A stretch of DNA of 64,000 nucleotides from Rhipidocladum racemiflorum (taxonomy: Eukaryota > Streptophyta > Magnoliopsida > Poales > Poaceae), in assembly GCA_036346355.1 (NCBI GenBank), contig CM070578.1, forward strand, positions 16,816,501-16,880,500, read 5' to 3'. Position numbers and translations under genes: made by a program. This document shows, in pieces, positions 19,712 through 32,192 of the stretch; the stretch's first letter is position 1; every line of letters starts with the position of its first letter. Below the pieces are notes generated by a model that ran no database searches, was not told the origin of the DNA, and was given only the letters and a program-made list of their open reading frames with translations.

Positions 19712-20337
19712 ATGGAGGAAGTGTGCAAATTGGCCATGCACAAAGAGATGATCATTCCTTGTGGGTAAAGTCAGTACACCTCTGCAGAGTTTAAATCATT
19801 TTGAAAAGCCATGCCAGCGGTCATGGGAGACTTGGTGAACTGACACTAAGTTAGTTATTTTATAAAAATGATTTGGTGAGTTTACCCCTATAGACGATTC
19901 AATGCTTGACATTTGTTGGCAAGATTGAATTCAGTTGTTGTTCCATATGTTGGCATTAAATTTATTTCAGATATTATTTCATAAGTTGGGAATGGACGAT
20001 TCGCGCTCACGAAGGACTGTGAGTTATTTAATTTATAGTTTTTTTCTGGTTACCTTTATGTGTATATACTTGTTATTTTATTTATTTATTTATCTAATTA
20101 CTTTTTCAAAATTTGCCTTTCAATTTACTATTCAGTATTTATAATTCAACTTGGCTCCAAACAAATATTAACCAAAGAAGCCTTACTCTAGATCAGCCTG
20201 CATTACAAACACTTAACTATAAGTCTTGCTGAGTACGAAATATACTCAACCTTGCTATCGTTATTGTTTTTCGGTGAAGGTGCAGGTATCCTCTACGAAC
20301 TTTACTTTGACACAGGATACATGTTAAATAACGACTT
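19712..20337 (+). mobile_element. Gypsy LTR tail fragment, second LTR
   Basis: Starts inside the LTR at 'ggaagtgtgcaaattggcc' (compare 18271) and ends at the same truncation as 1-445. Together with 18190-19711 it represents an element that lost everything from the leader ORF to the middle of its 3' LTR. Confidence 0.75.
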
Positions 20338-22364
20338 GGCTCCGCGATCGTCGGGCGATGAACTGGCCCCACCTCAAGCCCTGCCAACCATACCACTTCC
20401 ACCACTGCCCGTCGCGCCACCTTGTCCCAAGGGAAGGATGGCGAGCCATGTGCCGGGAGGGAGGGAGGGCACAGCCGTGTGCCGGGAGGGAGCCATTCAC
20501 GCGCTCCGTTGTGCTCGATAGAGACTAGATGCGTGAGCGCGGTGTGGCACGCCACGCAAGTCGTTGCCCCACGCGAGGGTGCGTTGTTGTACCTACACGT
20601 TCGGTTGTGTGGATGTGCTTCCCTGCGAGCCGTCCGCTTCCTCTGGGTGCATGGGAGCCGTTCGCTTCTACAGAGCGCACACTACAGCAAGCGGTGAGTG
20701 AGGAGGAGCTTCACATATCAAGTGAGTAGGAGCCAGGTGATGTGACCACGATCGCTGTTCAGGAAACCCTCGTCTTTAATATATGAAGTATGACATCGTA
20801 GATATTGCGGTCTTCGCTGTTATATTTTTGAAAAAAAAATTGAGTATGGCAAAGGATTGAGTCGGGCCGGTATGGCACGGCACGGCGAACATGACGGGCC
20901 GTCGTGGCTCGGCATGATTTAGGCACGAAGCATAATGGGTCTGTGTCTGACCGGCCCGGCGTAGTACGACGTTCAGCTCTAGGTGCAGCCATTGGCCCAG
21001 ACCATAGGGAGAAGAAATTGCAGATAAATTAATGTGGCACACGAGGAGATTAATTATCTATATTAATAGCCATGGAGGTGGATGGGTGTGATAAAACAGC
21101 TGGTCTGGTTGTCTTCCGGATCTTTATCTAATAGACTAAGCGCTCCTGTAACCCTTTGCTACCTACTAATTTGATGTAAGGTGAAACATTTCTTATGGCT
21201 ATTTTGCTCATGAAACAGCAGGAAAAGCGCCGTGTTTCCGGTTGGAGATATATATACTCCAATGTGAAATATTGTTTTTATTCCATGATAGTTTATTCTT
21301 TGGCTCCAGAATTGAAAAAATACTAGATTTTGTTACATCGTTCGCGTGATCTATGCTACTACTTAACTAAACATTCTCTTATATGATATTTGGGGTGAAC
21401 TTGCAACTACATGTTACTACTGGATTCGTTGCTTCCTATTGTTTTCTGTTTGACTGCAACATGATTGCTTCAGAAATGCTGCAAGTAGCTCCCACCTTAA
21501 TGTTCGGTAAAATGTTTCTTTTCCTTTCTATAAAAATATTTTAACTCCGTTTGACTCCATTTTTTCTAGAGGGCATACTTTTTTAAATGTTCTTATCCAT
21601 AAATATAGGATTTATTTCATATTGCAATGTAAATTAGTGTGATGTTCCTTTTAGACCCCTGATAAATATCCATATTTACAGATATTACCTACATACATGC
21701 AATGAATATAGTACTTAGATATAGGGGTGGGCAAGTTTTAATCAAACCAAAAACCGAACTGAACTGAATCGAATTAACAGAAAAAATCGATTTTTTTCCG
21801 GTTCGGTTTGTATTTCAACTCTATTCGGTTTTCGGTACTCCTCCGGCCCTCGCCTCCCGCCGTTGGTCTCCACAGCGGACGTCCTGCGAGGTGGACGACT
21901 GAGAGTTCGTGGACTGTAGGTCAGGAGTGACGCCATATAGAGGCCGAGGAGGCCACCATCGAGCTCAGGGACGCCATAGGGAGGTGAAAGATCTCAGCTT
22001 GGATGCATTTCTTCGGTGAATTTTTCAAATAGCTGACCGTGTTGTACTTTTGCTATGTAACCATTGGCCTAGATCATTGGGAGAAGAAATTGCAGATCAT
22101 AAATGGGCTACATGAGGAGTTCAATTTCGTCTGTCACTCTAGCTTGCATCGTGTACCATATCCATGCATTACGACTAAACAGGAGTCAAATGGACGTGCT
22201 GTCTTAATATCCTTTCCTTTCCACGATATGAACGTGGAAAACTAGCTAGCCACCTTCTAGTGAGTGTTGTAATTGCGGGGTAATGTCGATTCATCCTCTC
22301 ATCTGCAACTGATGTACGGCAAGGCCCATCAACACATTAACTCCAACTAGCCCGGCATTTACTA
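19885..22364. repeat. Segmental duplication, version B left part
   Basis: Near-identical to 1-2479, including all short frames and the LTR-tail junction. Small differences include 'gatttattcaaggcc' at 100 against 'gacgattcgcgctc' here. Confidence 0.9.
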
Positions 22365-22518
22365 TAGGTCGCTCGCTCTAGCATTCCTATGAACGCAATA
22401 CGTGGTTAGAGCGTCTTCTTCAATGGGCACGAGTACGAGCTGATGATACCTGTGATGCTGATGACAATGGTGGCAATGTTTAGGTGGATGATAGATAACC
22501 CAGATGTTAGAGCTCACT

Positions 22519-22830
22519 CAGTGGTGGAGCCAGGAAAAAAATATAGCTTGGGCAAATTTTGTTATAGCTAATATATTATGAATTGATCGATATGTGAACT
22601 AAAAGCAAGCTTAAACGCTAACACACATATGATTATGTAAATCAAAACTAAAAACATAAAACAATGGTAATACCTCTGTAAAGAAGCATATGTTGCTATT
22701 TGCGTTGCAAATATACCCCGTTCGGTATAACTTACCATTAAGTCATTCAACCAATCATCAGTAATCTTGTTGCACAACTCAGTCTTTATAATATTCATTG
22801 CTGAAATAGCTCAATCAACAGTTGCCGATT
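22519..22830 (-). mobile_element. hAT transposon remnant
   Basis: The end CAGTGGTGGAGCCAGG at 22519 is the usual terminus of a grass hAT family. The minus-strand frame 22568-22798 encodes AISAMNIIKTELCNKI and DDWLNDLMVSYTERGIF, matching the C-terminal dimerisation segment of TTF-type/ZMYM1-like hAT proteins. The rest of the transposase and the other end are missing. Only version B carries it. Confidence 0.6.
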
Positions 22831-23100
22831 TTTTTTTTTTTAATTCAAACGGTCGGAGATCCTTAAAATTTTAAAAAAACCAATTTTTTTTTAAAATTTA
22901 AGCGGAGCGAGACCGCTGAAATTGGAGATAAAAAAATCCAACGAACGAAGACCGCTGGAAATTGGAGTAAAAAATAAATAAAAAATTTCAGTGGATGTTG
23001 TGCGCTATATATTATTGTTTAGGAGTCATTTTTGAAATTTATTTCGGGGAGTAACTTAAATACGCAAATAATTACAGCAAAAAGGCTAGATTAGGGGGGG
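22831..23100. other. Low-complexity spacer
   Basis: A/T homopolymers and three weak repeats of 'gaccgctg.aaattgga'. Nothing recognised. At about 23043 it rejoins sequence shared with A and C ('cggggagtaacttaaatacg'). Confidence 0.4.
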
Positions 23101-23344
23101 GGGATTCGGCTCGAGGCGACGACTACTCTGCCCCTCCCCTGGCGGCGACAAGTCCAGAGACCTGGAGGAGGCGAGGCTGCGCTGCTTCACCGGTCTGTCC
23201 AGCGCTGCCACTCGGTCCCGTGCCTTGGAGGAGGAGAGACGCTCCATCGCTTCATCCCCGTGCCGCCGACTGGATCGATCTCCGAACCCACCGTCCGTGG
23301 CTACCTCCCGGCGCTGAACCCTCTGCCAGGGCGGAGATCTCGCT

Positions 23345-23594
23345 GTGGCGCCCCAGCTGCAGCCGACGGACCTCTTCGGTGAGTCCATCGAGGCTTACCC
23401 GCCCTGGTTAAGCCGGAGGCCTTCCTATGTGCCGACTTCGATCCGGACGCCTACGTCTCCAAGCTTCGCTCCTACGTGCCCCTCGAGAGCGTCGCCGTCG
23501 AGCTCCGCTCCCACCTTGCCGCCCTCCGCGTTGAGCTCGTCGACCACATCAACCGCGACTATGCCGACATCGTCGGCCTCAGCGCCCGATTCAA
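23345..23594 (+). pseudogene. COG2: COG2 exon 1 fragment (version B)
   Basis: Same exon as at 2811. It opens with GTG GCG CCC CAG where a Met codon would be expected, then TDLFGESIEAYPPW. The shared one-base loss follows, then KPEAF ... VELRSHLAALRVELVDHINR. The exon is followed by the GGCGACA repeat block and a chromovirus insertion at 23704. Non-functional. Confidence 0.72.
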
Positions 23595-23703
23595 ATTTTT
23601 TTTAAAAAATAATATGTTTTTTTTTTAAATTACAGAAATAGCATGCGGAATCAAAAAATCGCAAAAATACCCACTTGTCGCCATTTGAATTGGCGACAGG
23701 TCT

Positions 23704-26290
23704 GTTACCATCAAAAATAAATATCCTCTACCCCGTATCGATGATCTTTTCGATCAATTAACGGGCGCCCAAATCTTCTCCAAAATTGATCTCAGACATG
23801 GGTATTATCAATTAAAAATCCGACCGGAGGATATTCCTAAAACAGCCTTTACCACTCGTTACGGCTTATATGAATATGTCGTAATGTCCTTCGGACTTAC
23901 AAATGCTCCAAATTAGCTTTATGAGCTTAATGCATAAAGTCTTTAGGGAGTATCTTGCTAAGTTCGTAGTGGTATTCATAGATGATATTCTCATCTACTC
24001 CCAGAATGAAGAAGATCATACCCAACATCTCAGATATGGTTCTTGAGAAACTCCGAGAACATAAGTTATATGCCAAATTTGAGAAATGTGAATTTTGGTT
24101 GAAGGAAGTTGCCTTCCTCGGGCACATCCTTTCCAAAGGTGGAATTTCATGATCCCAAAGAAAGTTCAAGCAGTCCAAAACTGGGAGCAACCAAAATCTG
24201 TTCCTCAAATTCGAAGTTTCCTCGGTTTAGCAGGATATTATCGCCGCTTTATCGAAAACTTCTCCAAGATCGCTAAACCTTTGACTCAGCTCTTGAAGAA
24301 AGAAAAGAAATATGAATGGACTCCGCACGCGAAGCAAGTTTTCTGGAATTAAAGAAACGGTTAACCACAACCCCAGTGCTGGTGTTACCCGACGTTCATA
24401 AGAGCTTCGATGTCTATTGCGATGCTTCACGCAATGGTCTTGGCTGCGTGTTGATGCAAGAGATGAAAGTCGTAGCTTATGCTTCTCGTCAGCTTCGACC
24501 TCATGAACTTAATTATCCAACTCATGATCTGGAGCTAGCTGCTGTAGTGCATGCCCTAAAAATCTGGCGTCACTATCTTATTGGAAACAAGTGTGACATC
24601 TACACAGATCATAAAAGCTTAAAGTACTTCTTTACTCAGCCAGATCTTAATCTGCGGCAAAGGAGATGGCTAGAGCTAATAAAGGATTACGACCTTAGTA
24701 TTCATTACCATCCTGGTAAAGCTAATGTCGTAGCAGATGCTCTAAGCCGTAAACTTCATTGTATGACGGTGTCAGCTTACACCGATCAATCAATTAGTAA
24801 AGGAGTTCCGTGTTTAATTTGGGAATTGTTGAAAAAGGATTTGTTGCTAATCTTCAAATGCAACCAAATCTGAAAACCCAAATTAAGATGGCTCAATCTA
24901 AAGATGAGACCATATCTAAAAATCCGAGAAGATATGCCACTCGAGGTTGAATCAGGATTTTCGGAAAACTCGGATGGTATACTCTCATTCAAGAATCGAA
25001 TCTATGTTCCTAATGATCCAACAATCAAAAACTTGATCTTGAGTGAAGCTCATGAATCACCTCTATCTATCCATCCTGGTAGTACGAAGATGTATCAAGA
25101 TCTAAAAAGGGAGTATTGGTGGCCCGGCATGAAAAAGGAAATCGCCGAATATGTTGCAAAATGTGACAAATGTCAGCGAGTAAAAGCCGAGCACCAACGC
25201 CCAGCTGGTCTTCTTCGACCCCTTGAAATTCCAGTATGGAAGTGGGACGATATCTGTATGGATTTCATTACCGGTCTGCCAAGAACCAGAAAAGGACATG
25301 ATTCCATATGGGTTATTGTTGACCGACTGACTAAAGTTGCTCACTTCATTCCAGTTAAAACCACCTATCCAAGTCCTAAGCTTGCTGAGCTGTATTTGGA
25401 AAACATTGTTCGTCTTCATGGAGTTCCTAAGACTATTGTGTCCGATCGTGGATCCCAGTTTACCTCTCGTTTCTGGAAAAGTTTGCATACTCTATTCGGG
25501 ACAAAGCTGAATTTCAGTACGGCTTATCACCCCTAATCAGATGGACAAACTGAGCGGACCAATCAAACTTTAGAGGACATGCTGAGAGCTTGTGTGCTAT
25601 CTTATGGCACGATTTGGGAGAAAAGCCTACCCTTTGCTGAATTCTCTTATAATAATAGCTTTCAAGCCAGTCTTCAAATGTCCCCTTTGAAGCACTTTAT
25701 GGAAGAAAGTGCCGAACCCTCTCTTTGGTCTCAAATCGAGAAAGAAATTTCTTCGGCCTGATATTATCCAAGAAGCCCAAGAGCAAGTTGACATGATTAG
25801 GAGTCGACTCAAGGAAGCTCAATCACGTCAGAAGAGTTACGCCGACAATCGTCGACGTGAATTAAGCTTTGAAGTCGGAGATCATGTCTACTTAAAAGTT
25901 TCTCCTCTTCGCGGAGTTCGCCGTTTCCAAATCCGCGGGAAACTAGCCCCTCGATACATTGGACCGTTTCCAATTATCGAGAAGATGGGGGATATGGCAT
26001 ATAAGTTGGAGCTGCCACCCCGTTTGTCGGAAGTTCATAACGTCTTCCATGTATCTCAACTCAAGAAATGTCTTCGTGTGCTGACTGATCTCGCTAATCT
26101 CGACGATCTCGATCTTCAACCTGATCTATCTTATCGAGAACGACCTATTTGCATTCTTGAAGAAGCTGAACGGCACACAAGAAACAAGATCCACAGAATG
26201 TTGAAGGTTCAGTGGAGTAATCATACTGAAGAAGAAGTCACGTGGGAGCCTGAGGATCATCTCATGAAAGAATTTCCAGACTTCTTTTAG
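23704..26290 (+). pseudogene. Chromovirus pol (RT, RNase H, integrase, chromodomain)
   Basis: Domain order RT, RNase H, integrase, chromodomain is the Ty3/Gypsy chromovirus order. RT has the active-site motif VFIDDILIYS (about 23970). RNase H (24340-24760) retains DASRNGLG, HDLELAAVVHAL, TDHKSLKYF and VVADALSR. Integrase (24990-25700) has a zinc-binding HHCC region (HPGS ... KCDKCQR) and a core with DFITGLP, SDRGSQFT and ERTNQT. The chromodomain ends VQWSNHTEEEVTWE. Lesions: frameshifts near 23912, 24037 and 24148, a further shift near 25740, and TAA at 25534 where Q is expected. It lies directly upstream of the PPT. Confidence 0.92.
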
Positions 26291-26330
26291 CTTTCCTTAG
26301 CCCTCGCAAATCTCGAGGACGAGATTTTTT

Positions 26331-26346
26331 GTAAGGGGGGTAGATC
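26331..26346 (+). promoter_or_regulatory. Polypurine tract of chromovirus
   Basis: 'gtaaggggggtagatc' immediately before the LTR start TGTAAAATCC. Confidence 0.85.
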
Positions 26347-29300
26347 TGTAAAATCCTCAAATTTATAAAGTAATAAAAACCAAATATTAAAATGATGAAT
26401 AATGTTCTTGTGCATTCTTTGATTTTGTGTGACATTAGTTAATGGATTAAAGCTTGTAATGCTTATTTGAACCATGGTAAAGAAGGAAAAAGAGAAAATA
26501 TCAAATGGTAAAATGGTAAGAAATGAAAATTACTATGGTAAATTTTCTAGGTGACCAGGCCAAGCCCTAGAATCGTCTTTAGCTGGTCAAAAGGTCTTGT
26601 GAAAGCATTTAAGTGTGGAGAAAACCATTTTAAACTAGCAACTCTATCCCTGACCAGATCAGTGTCAGATTTATGGAGTAATGCGTGATGCATTCTACAC
26701 CTTAGGATTTTTACCTTGTGATCTTAGCTGCTTCACCTTCACCCACAAAAATTTATAAAAATTATTAAGTAGTTTAACTATGTGTTTGTATTTAATCAAA
26801 GCAGACTTGCAATTCTGCAAGAATCAGTAAAAGAATTATAGAGAAATAAATAATGCTATTTTAATGTTGAAATTTTTATTGTAGATCCATATTGTATAAA
26901 CTCATCTTCAGTAAAAATTTCAAAAATAAATAGGTTGATTTAGTCTTTCAAACAATCTGAAAACCGAAGTAAATATCTTGTGCAAGTCGGCATGTCAGAA
27001 TTATTAAAAATAAATTGTAGATCTTCTTAACCTAAAAATTTTACCTAGTATAGATAACTTACCCCTTCACTTAGTAAAAAAGTTTCGAAAAATCTGGGGG
27101 CGAAATGACCGACGAATTAATTTGGTCTCTGCGCTGTCTGGAGGAAACACCCTAGAACCCTCTTTTGCTCTTACGTGTGGGGCTACGTGTGCAGCGACTC
27201 TTCAGTCGGTCCAAGCACCAGAGGAGCTGCCGACAGGACCCAGAGCCACCTGGCCCACGCGTCATCCTCCCATTCCCTCCTCTCTCTCTCTCTTCTCTCT
27301 CTGCCTTGTGGACCCCGAAGGCCAGAGCCTTCTTCTTCCTCTCATCTCCATCTCTCTCTCTCGTTCTCTCTGTTGTCGGCGAGGACGCCGAACCGCCTCT
27401 GGGTTTGTCCCATTTACGCCGCAACTCCTCGCGCCTCGCGCCTTCACTGTGATGGTGTCACTACACCTGCACTGCACCACTCGATGGCCTTGACCTAGCT
27501 GGAAGGAAAGCTCCAGAGAACGCCCTAGTTGGCCGCCGCCACCTTCTTCGTTGCCCAAACCATAGGAGTCATCCTTCGCTTCTATTTAAGCACCCACCGG
27601 GTACGTAGTGACCTCCTCAATCCATCACGCACCACCATTTCTCCCTTAACGCCCGGAACCATCCATGCCGAAGCGTTCTTCTCCATTGCCGGCAAGACCC
27701 GATTTGGGGGTAACCTCAAATTCGTGCATCTCGGTAAGGGCGCGTCCAAATTGATTGATTTTGGAGCATCTCTAGGTGCTGACGAACCTTATGCGCATCT
27801 TCTTTCAGCCCGAAACGACCCGAGGAGACCCCGTACCGTGCGCCTTACCGCCGCCATTGACGCCGCACGGTGAGAACACCACCCGGCCACCCATCCTTCA
27901 ATCCAAGAGCTCGAGTAGAGTTACTAGGACCCCTTGAAGCTTACGCACATGACCTTCAAGCTCAAAGCCTCAGAAGCGCCGCCGCACCTTGCGCCACCGT
28001 GAGCTTCCGCCGGTCCTCGTCGCGGAACCAATTTCCCCGAGCACTACCCATGTATAAGCAGTCCCCTAGGTCCATCATGATCTAGTGATGCCGTAGGAAC
28101 CTACCAAAACCGATCGACATCGCCGGAGGACCGCCGGCGAGGCCGTCGGCCATCTCCCCTGCGCCGTGACACTATCGCGCGGGCCCGAGTGGTCAGCCAC
28201 ACGAGGGTTTGCTCTCACAGCCGAGCCAACCTTCGCTGCCATGTGGGCCACCCGTGTCAGTCTCTCGTGCGTTCTTGCGCCTCTCGCTACCACGCGGCCC
28301 TGGCCACAATTTCATGCTACCGATACAAGGCGCGCGCCGACATCGCCTCGCTGGCCTAATCACGCGGCAACGGCTCAATTCAAAAGCCACCCCGCGCCAA
28401 TGCCCAAAGTACGTTTTCCTTTAAGGAAAACGTATTTCCTAATTTTTTTTAATTTTTCTGATTTATATGAACCGAATAGATTCAAACTGTTGTATCTTCT
28501 AAACTATAGCTTCAAATTGAATGGAACAAATTTCTAAATTCATTATAAATCATGTAGTTTCATAATATCCAAAAATATTTGATGCTTGTTTAGTAAATTA
28601 AATTTGAATTATAAAGTTTGAATATGTACCATATAGAATTTTTGCAAACTAAGTCCAAATTGAGTGAAACTAATTTTGTTTGAATCCTTGGGTCAAGTAC
28701 TATCCAACTATGTGATTAGATTTAAATTTGAAGTTATTTTGTGAACTTTTCTTATTGAGATTGAATACTATATAGAACATCAGTATATTGGTTATAACTT
28801 ACTCAAAAATGATCCAAATGGAATGAAACTTGTTTCATTGTGTTAATAACATTATTTAGGACCAGTTAGTAAGATAAAAGTTAGGATGTACCATATTACT
28901 TTCATTTGACTTGATTAAGGTTGCTTATATACTAACTAATATTAGTGCAATTAACTCTACACCCTGAAAATGAATTTCTTTGTATTCAATTTTTCAATCT
29001 TAGCTTCCTGAATTCGTATATTAAAATGAAATAATACATAAAGAAAGGTAGTCAAGTTGTATGTCATTAAGCTTTTGTCCTTAGGACCAAAATCTTATAA
29101 CTTAACTAATACATGAAATAATGATTGATGTTGATGACTTGATTGTTTTGGAGTGATTTCATTTGAATCTTTCAACTGCTATCCTTGTTCATGTATTTGC
29201 TTCTTTTATCGATATTGAAGTATTCTATTTGCCATGTTCTTAATCGACGTATAGACGCTGAGACTACCGACTTCGCTGCCGATTTACACTCGATCCAAAT

Positions 29301-30971
29301 TTATACCACTGAGGAGCAAGGCAAGCACCCCCTTTGAGCATTTTGAACCCAGATTTCATAATCAATTAAAATGTGATTAAGAATCTTCCTGCATGCTTAT
29401 ATTTCGATAAATCCTTATTTTGTGATACTTGGTAGATATTAACCCAAATTGATGGATTCCCTTAATCACATGGACATACGATCTGTAAAAACCCTAGGAA
29501 TGGTTAAGTTCATTAAATTGGGTATAATCGCTTATTAATCTGCATATGCTTAGCACTGCTTTAGATTAATGTCGGAAACATTTACACCCACACATCATTC
29601 TTTATGAATCTTTTTATGATTCATTTAAGCAGTAAAGGATACTGGTAGTTTGATAAAAATGAAAATAAAACTACTGTTTTGACGTGGGTGATCATTGGCA
29701 ATAGCCGGTTGTACATGTTTTAACGTGTACGTAGCTAGGGTGGAGTTATCGCCCATGTCACTTTAAGGACCGAACGTAGTGTTGCATGATCCAAGTATAT
29801 CGTACATCCACAAGTACTGGACTGGGACAGTCTTAACTTATTAAATTATTTGGGAATTAGCTTTGCACATTGGTAGGCAGTTGTAGCACGGGCATTCCGG
29901 GTATAGGTTTGCTCGAGGGAGGTGTCATCACCAAGGTGTTGGCATCTGCCGTTGTAACGATGTACGCCTGGCTATGAATTGGGGCTGTTGTTGTACCATT
30001 TGAGCCACGGGCTCCTGAATACTATTGCTTCACCGTTTGTTTGCTTCCATCATAGTCAGGAGTAACGTCATTGGGCTAGTGCAAAGTTAAGGTTCAAGTA
30101 ATCGAACAGTTTCGTTATGAACTCCTCGCGGACATACCAAAGGAAGTGTGTCTTATAGCTTGCAAAAAGGGAGAACATATCTTGTGGGTAAAGTCATAAC
30201 TCTGCATAGTCTAAAACTATTCGAATAGCCGTATCCACGGTCATGGATGACTTGGCTAACCAGCACTAGTTAAATGTTTTCTATTTCCAAAAACCTGTTT
30301 AAATGCTTTGGAAATGATTCATATCTGTTTAAATGTCACTTATTGATATACTGAATTGTTAAGACCAGGGAGGGTCTTGTTCGTTATTTTACTCACAAAG
30401 GGTCGTGAGTAAAAATGTTATTATCCTTTTATTACTTGATATGTCAATTACTTATCAAACCGCCTTAAATTTTATTTACGCTTTCCATTACTATTCAGTA
30501 TTTACAATTCAAATTCTTGCTTTCCATAAAACAACCGTAGAAACCCACTTTCCATTCAGCTTGCATATACTCCAGGTTTTGCAAACACTACAAAGTCTTA
30601 TCGCAGTACCAATGTACTCAACTTGCTTCCACAATGTTTTTAGGTGAAGAACAAGAATACCCTATCGATTTATAACATTAATGAAGAACTCGTTATTTAT
30701 GGCGATGACTGTCCTCTCTAAGTTCATCTTGTCTGTTGCCTGTGGAATTTTGGGCTAGTTGGTAAACAATGAGATGTGGTTTTATTTCTGCTACTTTTGG
30801 TTATGTAATATTACTATCAAACACCTGATGTAATAAAAGTTTGAACTTGTGTATGGCTGTAATTTCAAATTGTGTTGGTGCGTGCCAGCCACTGATCATG
30901 GGAATGGCACGGAATGCACTTTAGAACCTTGTTTTTATGTTACACTGTGGCATAAAAATGAGGGTCTCACA
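26347..30971 (+). mobile_element. 3' LTR, 4625 bp
   Basis: Starts TGTAAAATCCTC and ends CTCACA. The length is large for an LTR but fits some Tekay/Del-type chromoviruses. A GC-rich, CT-rich stretch at 27120-28420 has several open frames on both strands without recognisable proteins, which I take as LTR sequence. The family resemblance to 35190-40643 is clear at both ends and weak in the middle. Confidence 0.85.
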
Positions 30972-31603
30972 TCTCTGCCGACTAAATTTTTGTCCACGCA
31001 TACAAGTGATCGATATGTCATTGCCAACAGTCTTCTTATCCCTGCATATAGACGCATGTATATGTCCAAATTTGCAAGCTTTAACCGATCATAATGCTGA
31101 ATTTTGTTTCATGTTCAAAAGTTGCTCGACTTGTCAACTGATGGCCATCTAGAATTTTTTCATCAATGTTACCGTTAAAGCAAGTTTTATTTGTGTTTTC
31201 GAATTTGTATCGATCATCATTTCATTGTTGTTATAAATAGCACTTGTATACAATATGAGGCCAATGGGCCGGTATATATACATGTACAAGAGGGTATAGA
31301 AGGAAAGCCTAATATCTATACAAGGCAATAGCAATCTCCTATATTAGGTAACTAGGATATTGTCTAACACCGCCCCCTCAAACTCATGGTGGATCTACAA
31401 CATTTAGTTTGGAGACATAAAAATTACGATGAGCTCTAGTTTGTGTCTTCGTGAAGAGATCTCGCTAATCAAGCTCAAGGTGCATACTGAAGAGCCACAA
31501 CCTGATCCTATACCTAAGACCTCATATAAGAAGCATTAACACCAATATGCTTTGTGAGCTAATGCTTCACTGGATCTCGAGCAATGCTAAGAGCTCCCGT
31601 ACT
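30972..31603. repeat. Segmental duplication, version B continuation
   Basis: Matches 3274-3905 (A) and 42285-42915 (C). Resumes exactly after the chromovirus LTR and runs through the 141-bp Copia LTR to 'agagctcccgta'. From there B keeps Copia sequence that A, A' and C lack. Confidence 0.9.
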
Positions 31604-32192
31604 GTTAGATAAAAGAGGAGTTGGCATAGAAACGGAAACACCAAAATCCTCAATTAACCACCGTAGCTAAGTAACCTCTGCTTTGCCAAAAGAGCTACAG
31701 CTTGCAACTCAGCCTCAGCACTCTAACAAGAAACTGTTGTCTGCTTCTTAGCCTTCCAAGCAATGAGAGAATCACCAAGAAAACTACAGTAAGCAGAAAG
31801 AGACCGACGATCAGAGTGATCACTAGCCCAAGTAGCATCAGAGTATGCCTGGAGCTGTAAAGAGCTGGAGCGTGGAAAGAAAAGACGGCGAGAGTTAGTT
31901 CCACGAAGATATCGTAGAAGACGAAGAAGATGACTATAGTGGAGCTGAGTGGGAGTAGAAACGGACTGACTCAAAATATGGACCGGATACGAAATGTCAG
32001 GACGAGTGACACCAAGGTAAACAAGACTCCCAACAAGATGGCGATAGCGAGTAGGATCCTCAAGAGGTTCACCACCAGTAGATCGAAGGTGAACATTGAG
32101 CTCCATGTGAGTCTCAGTTGCACGCTGATCAGTGAGAGAAGCACGATTAAGAAGATCCTATATATACTTTTCTTGGGAGAGAGCCCAAGAGT
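31440..32192 (-). pseudogene. Copia RT C-terminus and RNase H
   Basis: Reading leftward: LSQEKYIQDLLNRASL, then MELNVHLRSTGGEPLEDPTRYR, LVGSLVYLGVTRPDISYPVH, YSDATWASDHSDRRS and AWKAKKQTTVS. The RNase H tail SSAEAELQAVALLA, LSIARDPVKHELTKHI and ADLFTK follows. These are textbook Copia segments. Everything N-terminal of LSQEKY (protease, integrase, most RT including the YVDD motif) is missing, joined at 32192 to gag. Frameshifts occur near 31720 and between 31600 and 31700. Confidence 0.85.

Larger units (their letters stand above)
23704..30971 (+). mobile_element. 5'-truncated chromovirus (Ty3/Gypsy) with one 4.6-kb LTR
   Basis: The element starts abruptly inside reverse transcriptase (VTIKNKYPLPRIDDLF) directly after the target bases 'ggcgacaggtct'. 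It ends with a complete LTR terminus 'gggtctcaca' followed by 'tctctgccgac'. Versions A and C show the empty site 'ggtctctgccgac'. Only TCT is repeated at the two borders. gag, protease, 5' LTR and PBS are absent. Confidence 0.88.

Noticed and set aside
27122..28537. Overlapping long reading frames on both strands
   Set aside because: They lie inside the 4.6-kb LTR, are Ser/Pro/Arg-rich and GC-driven, and overlap in several frames; no domain recognised.
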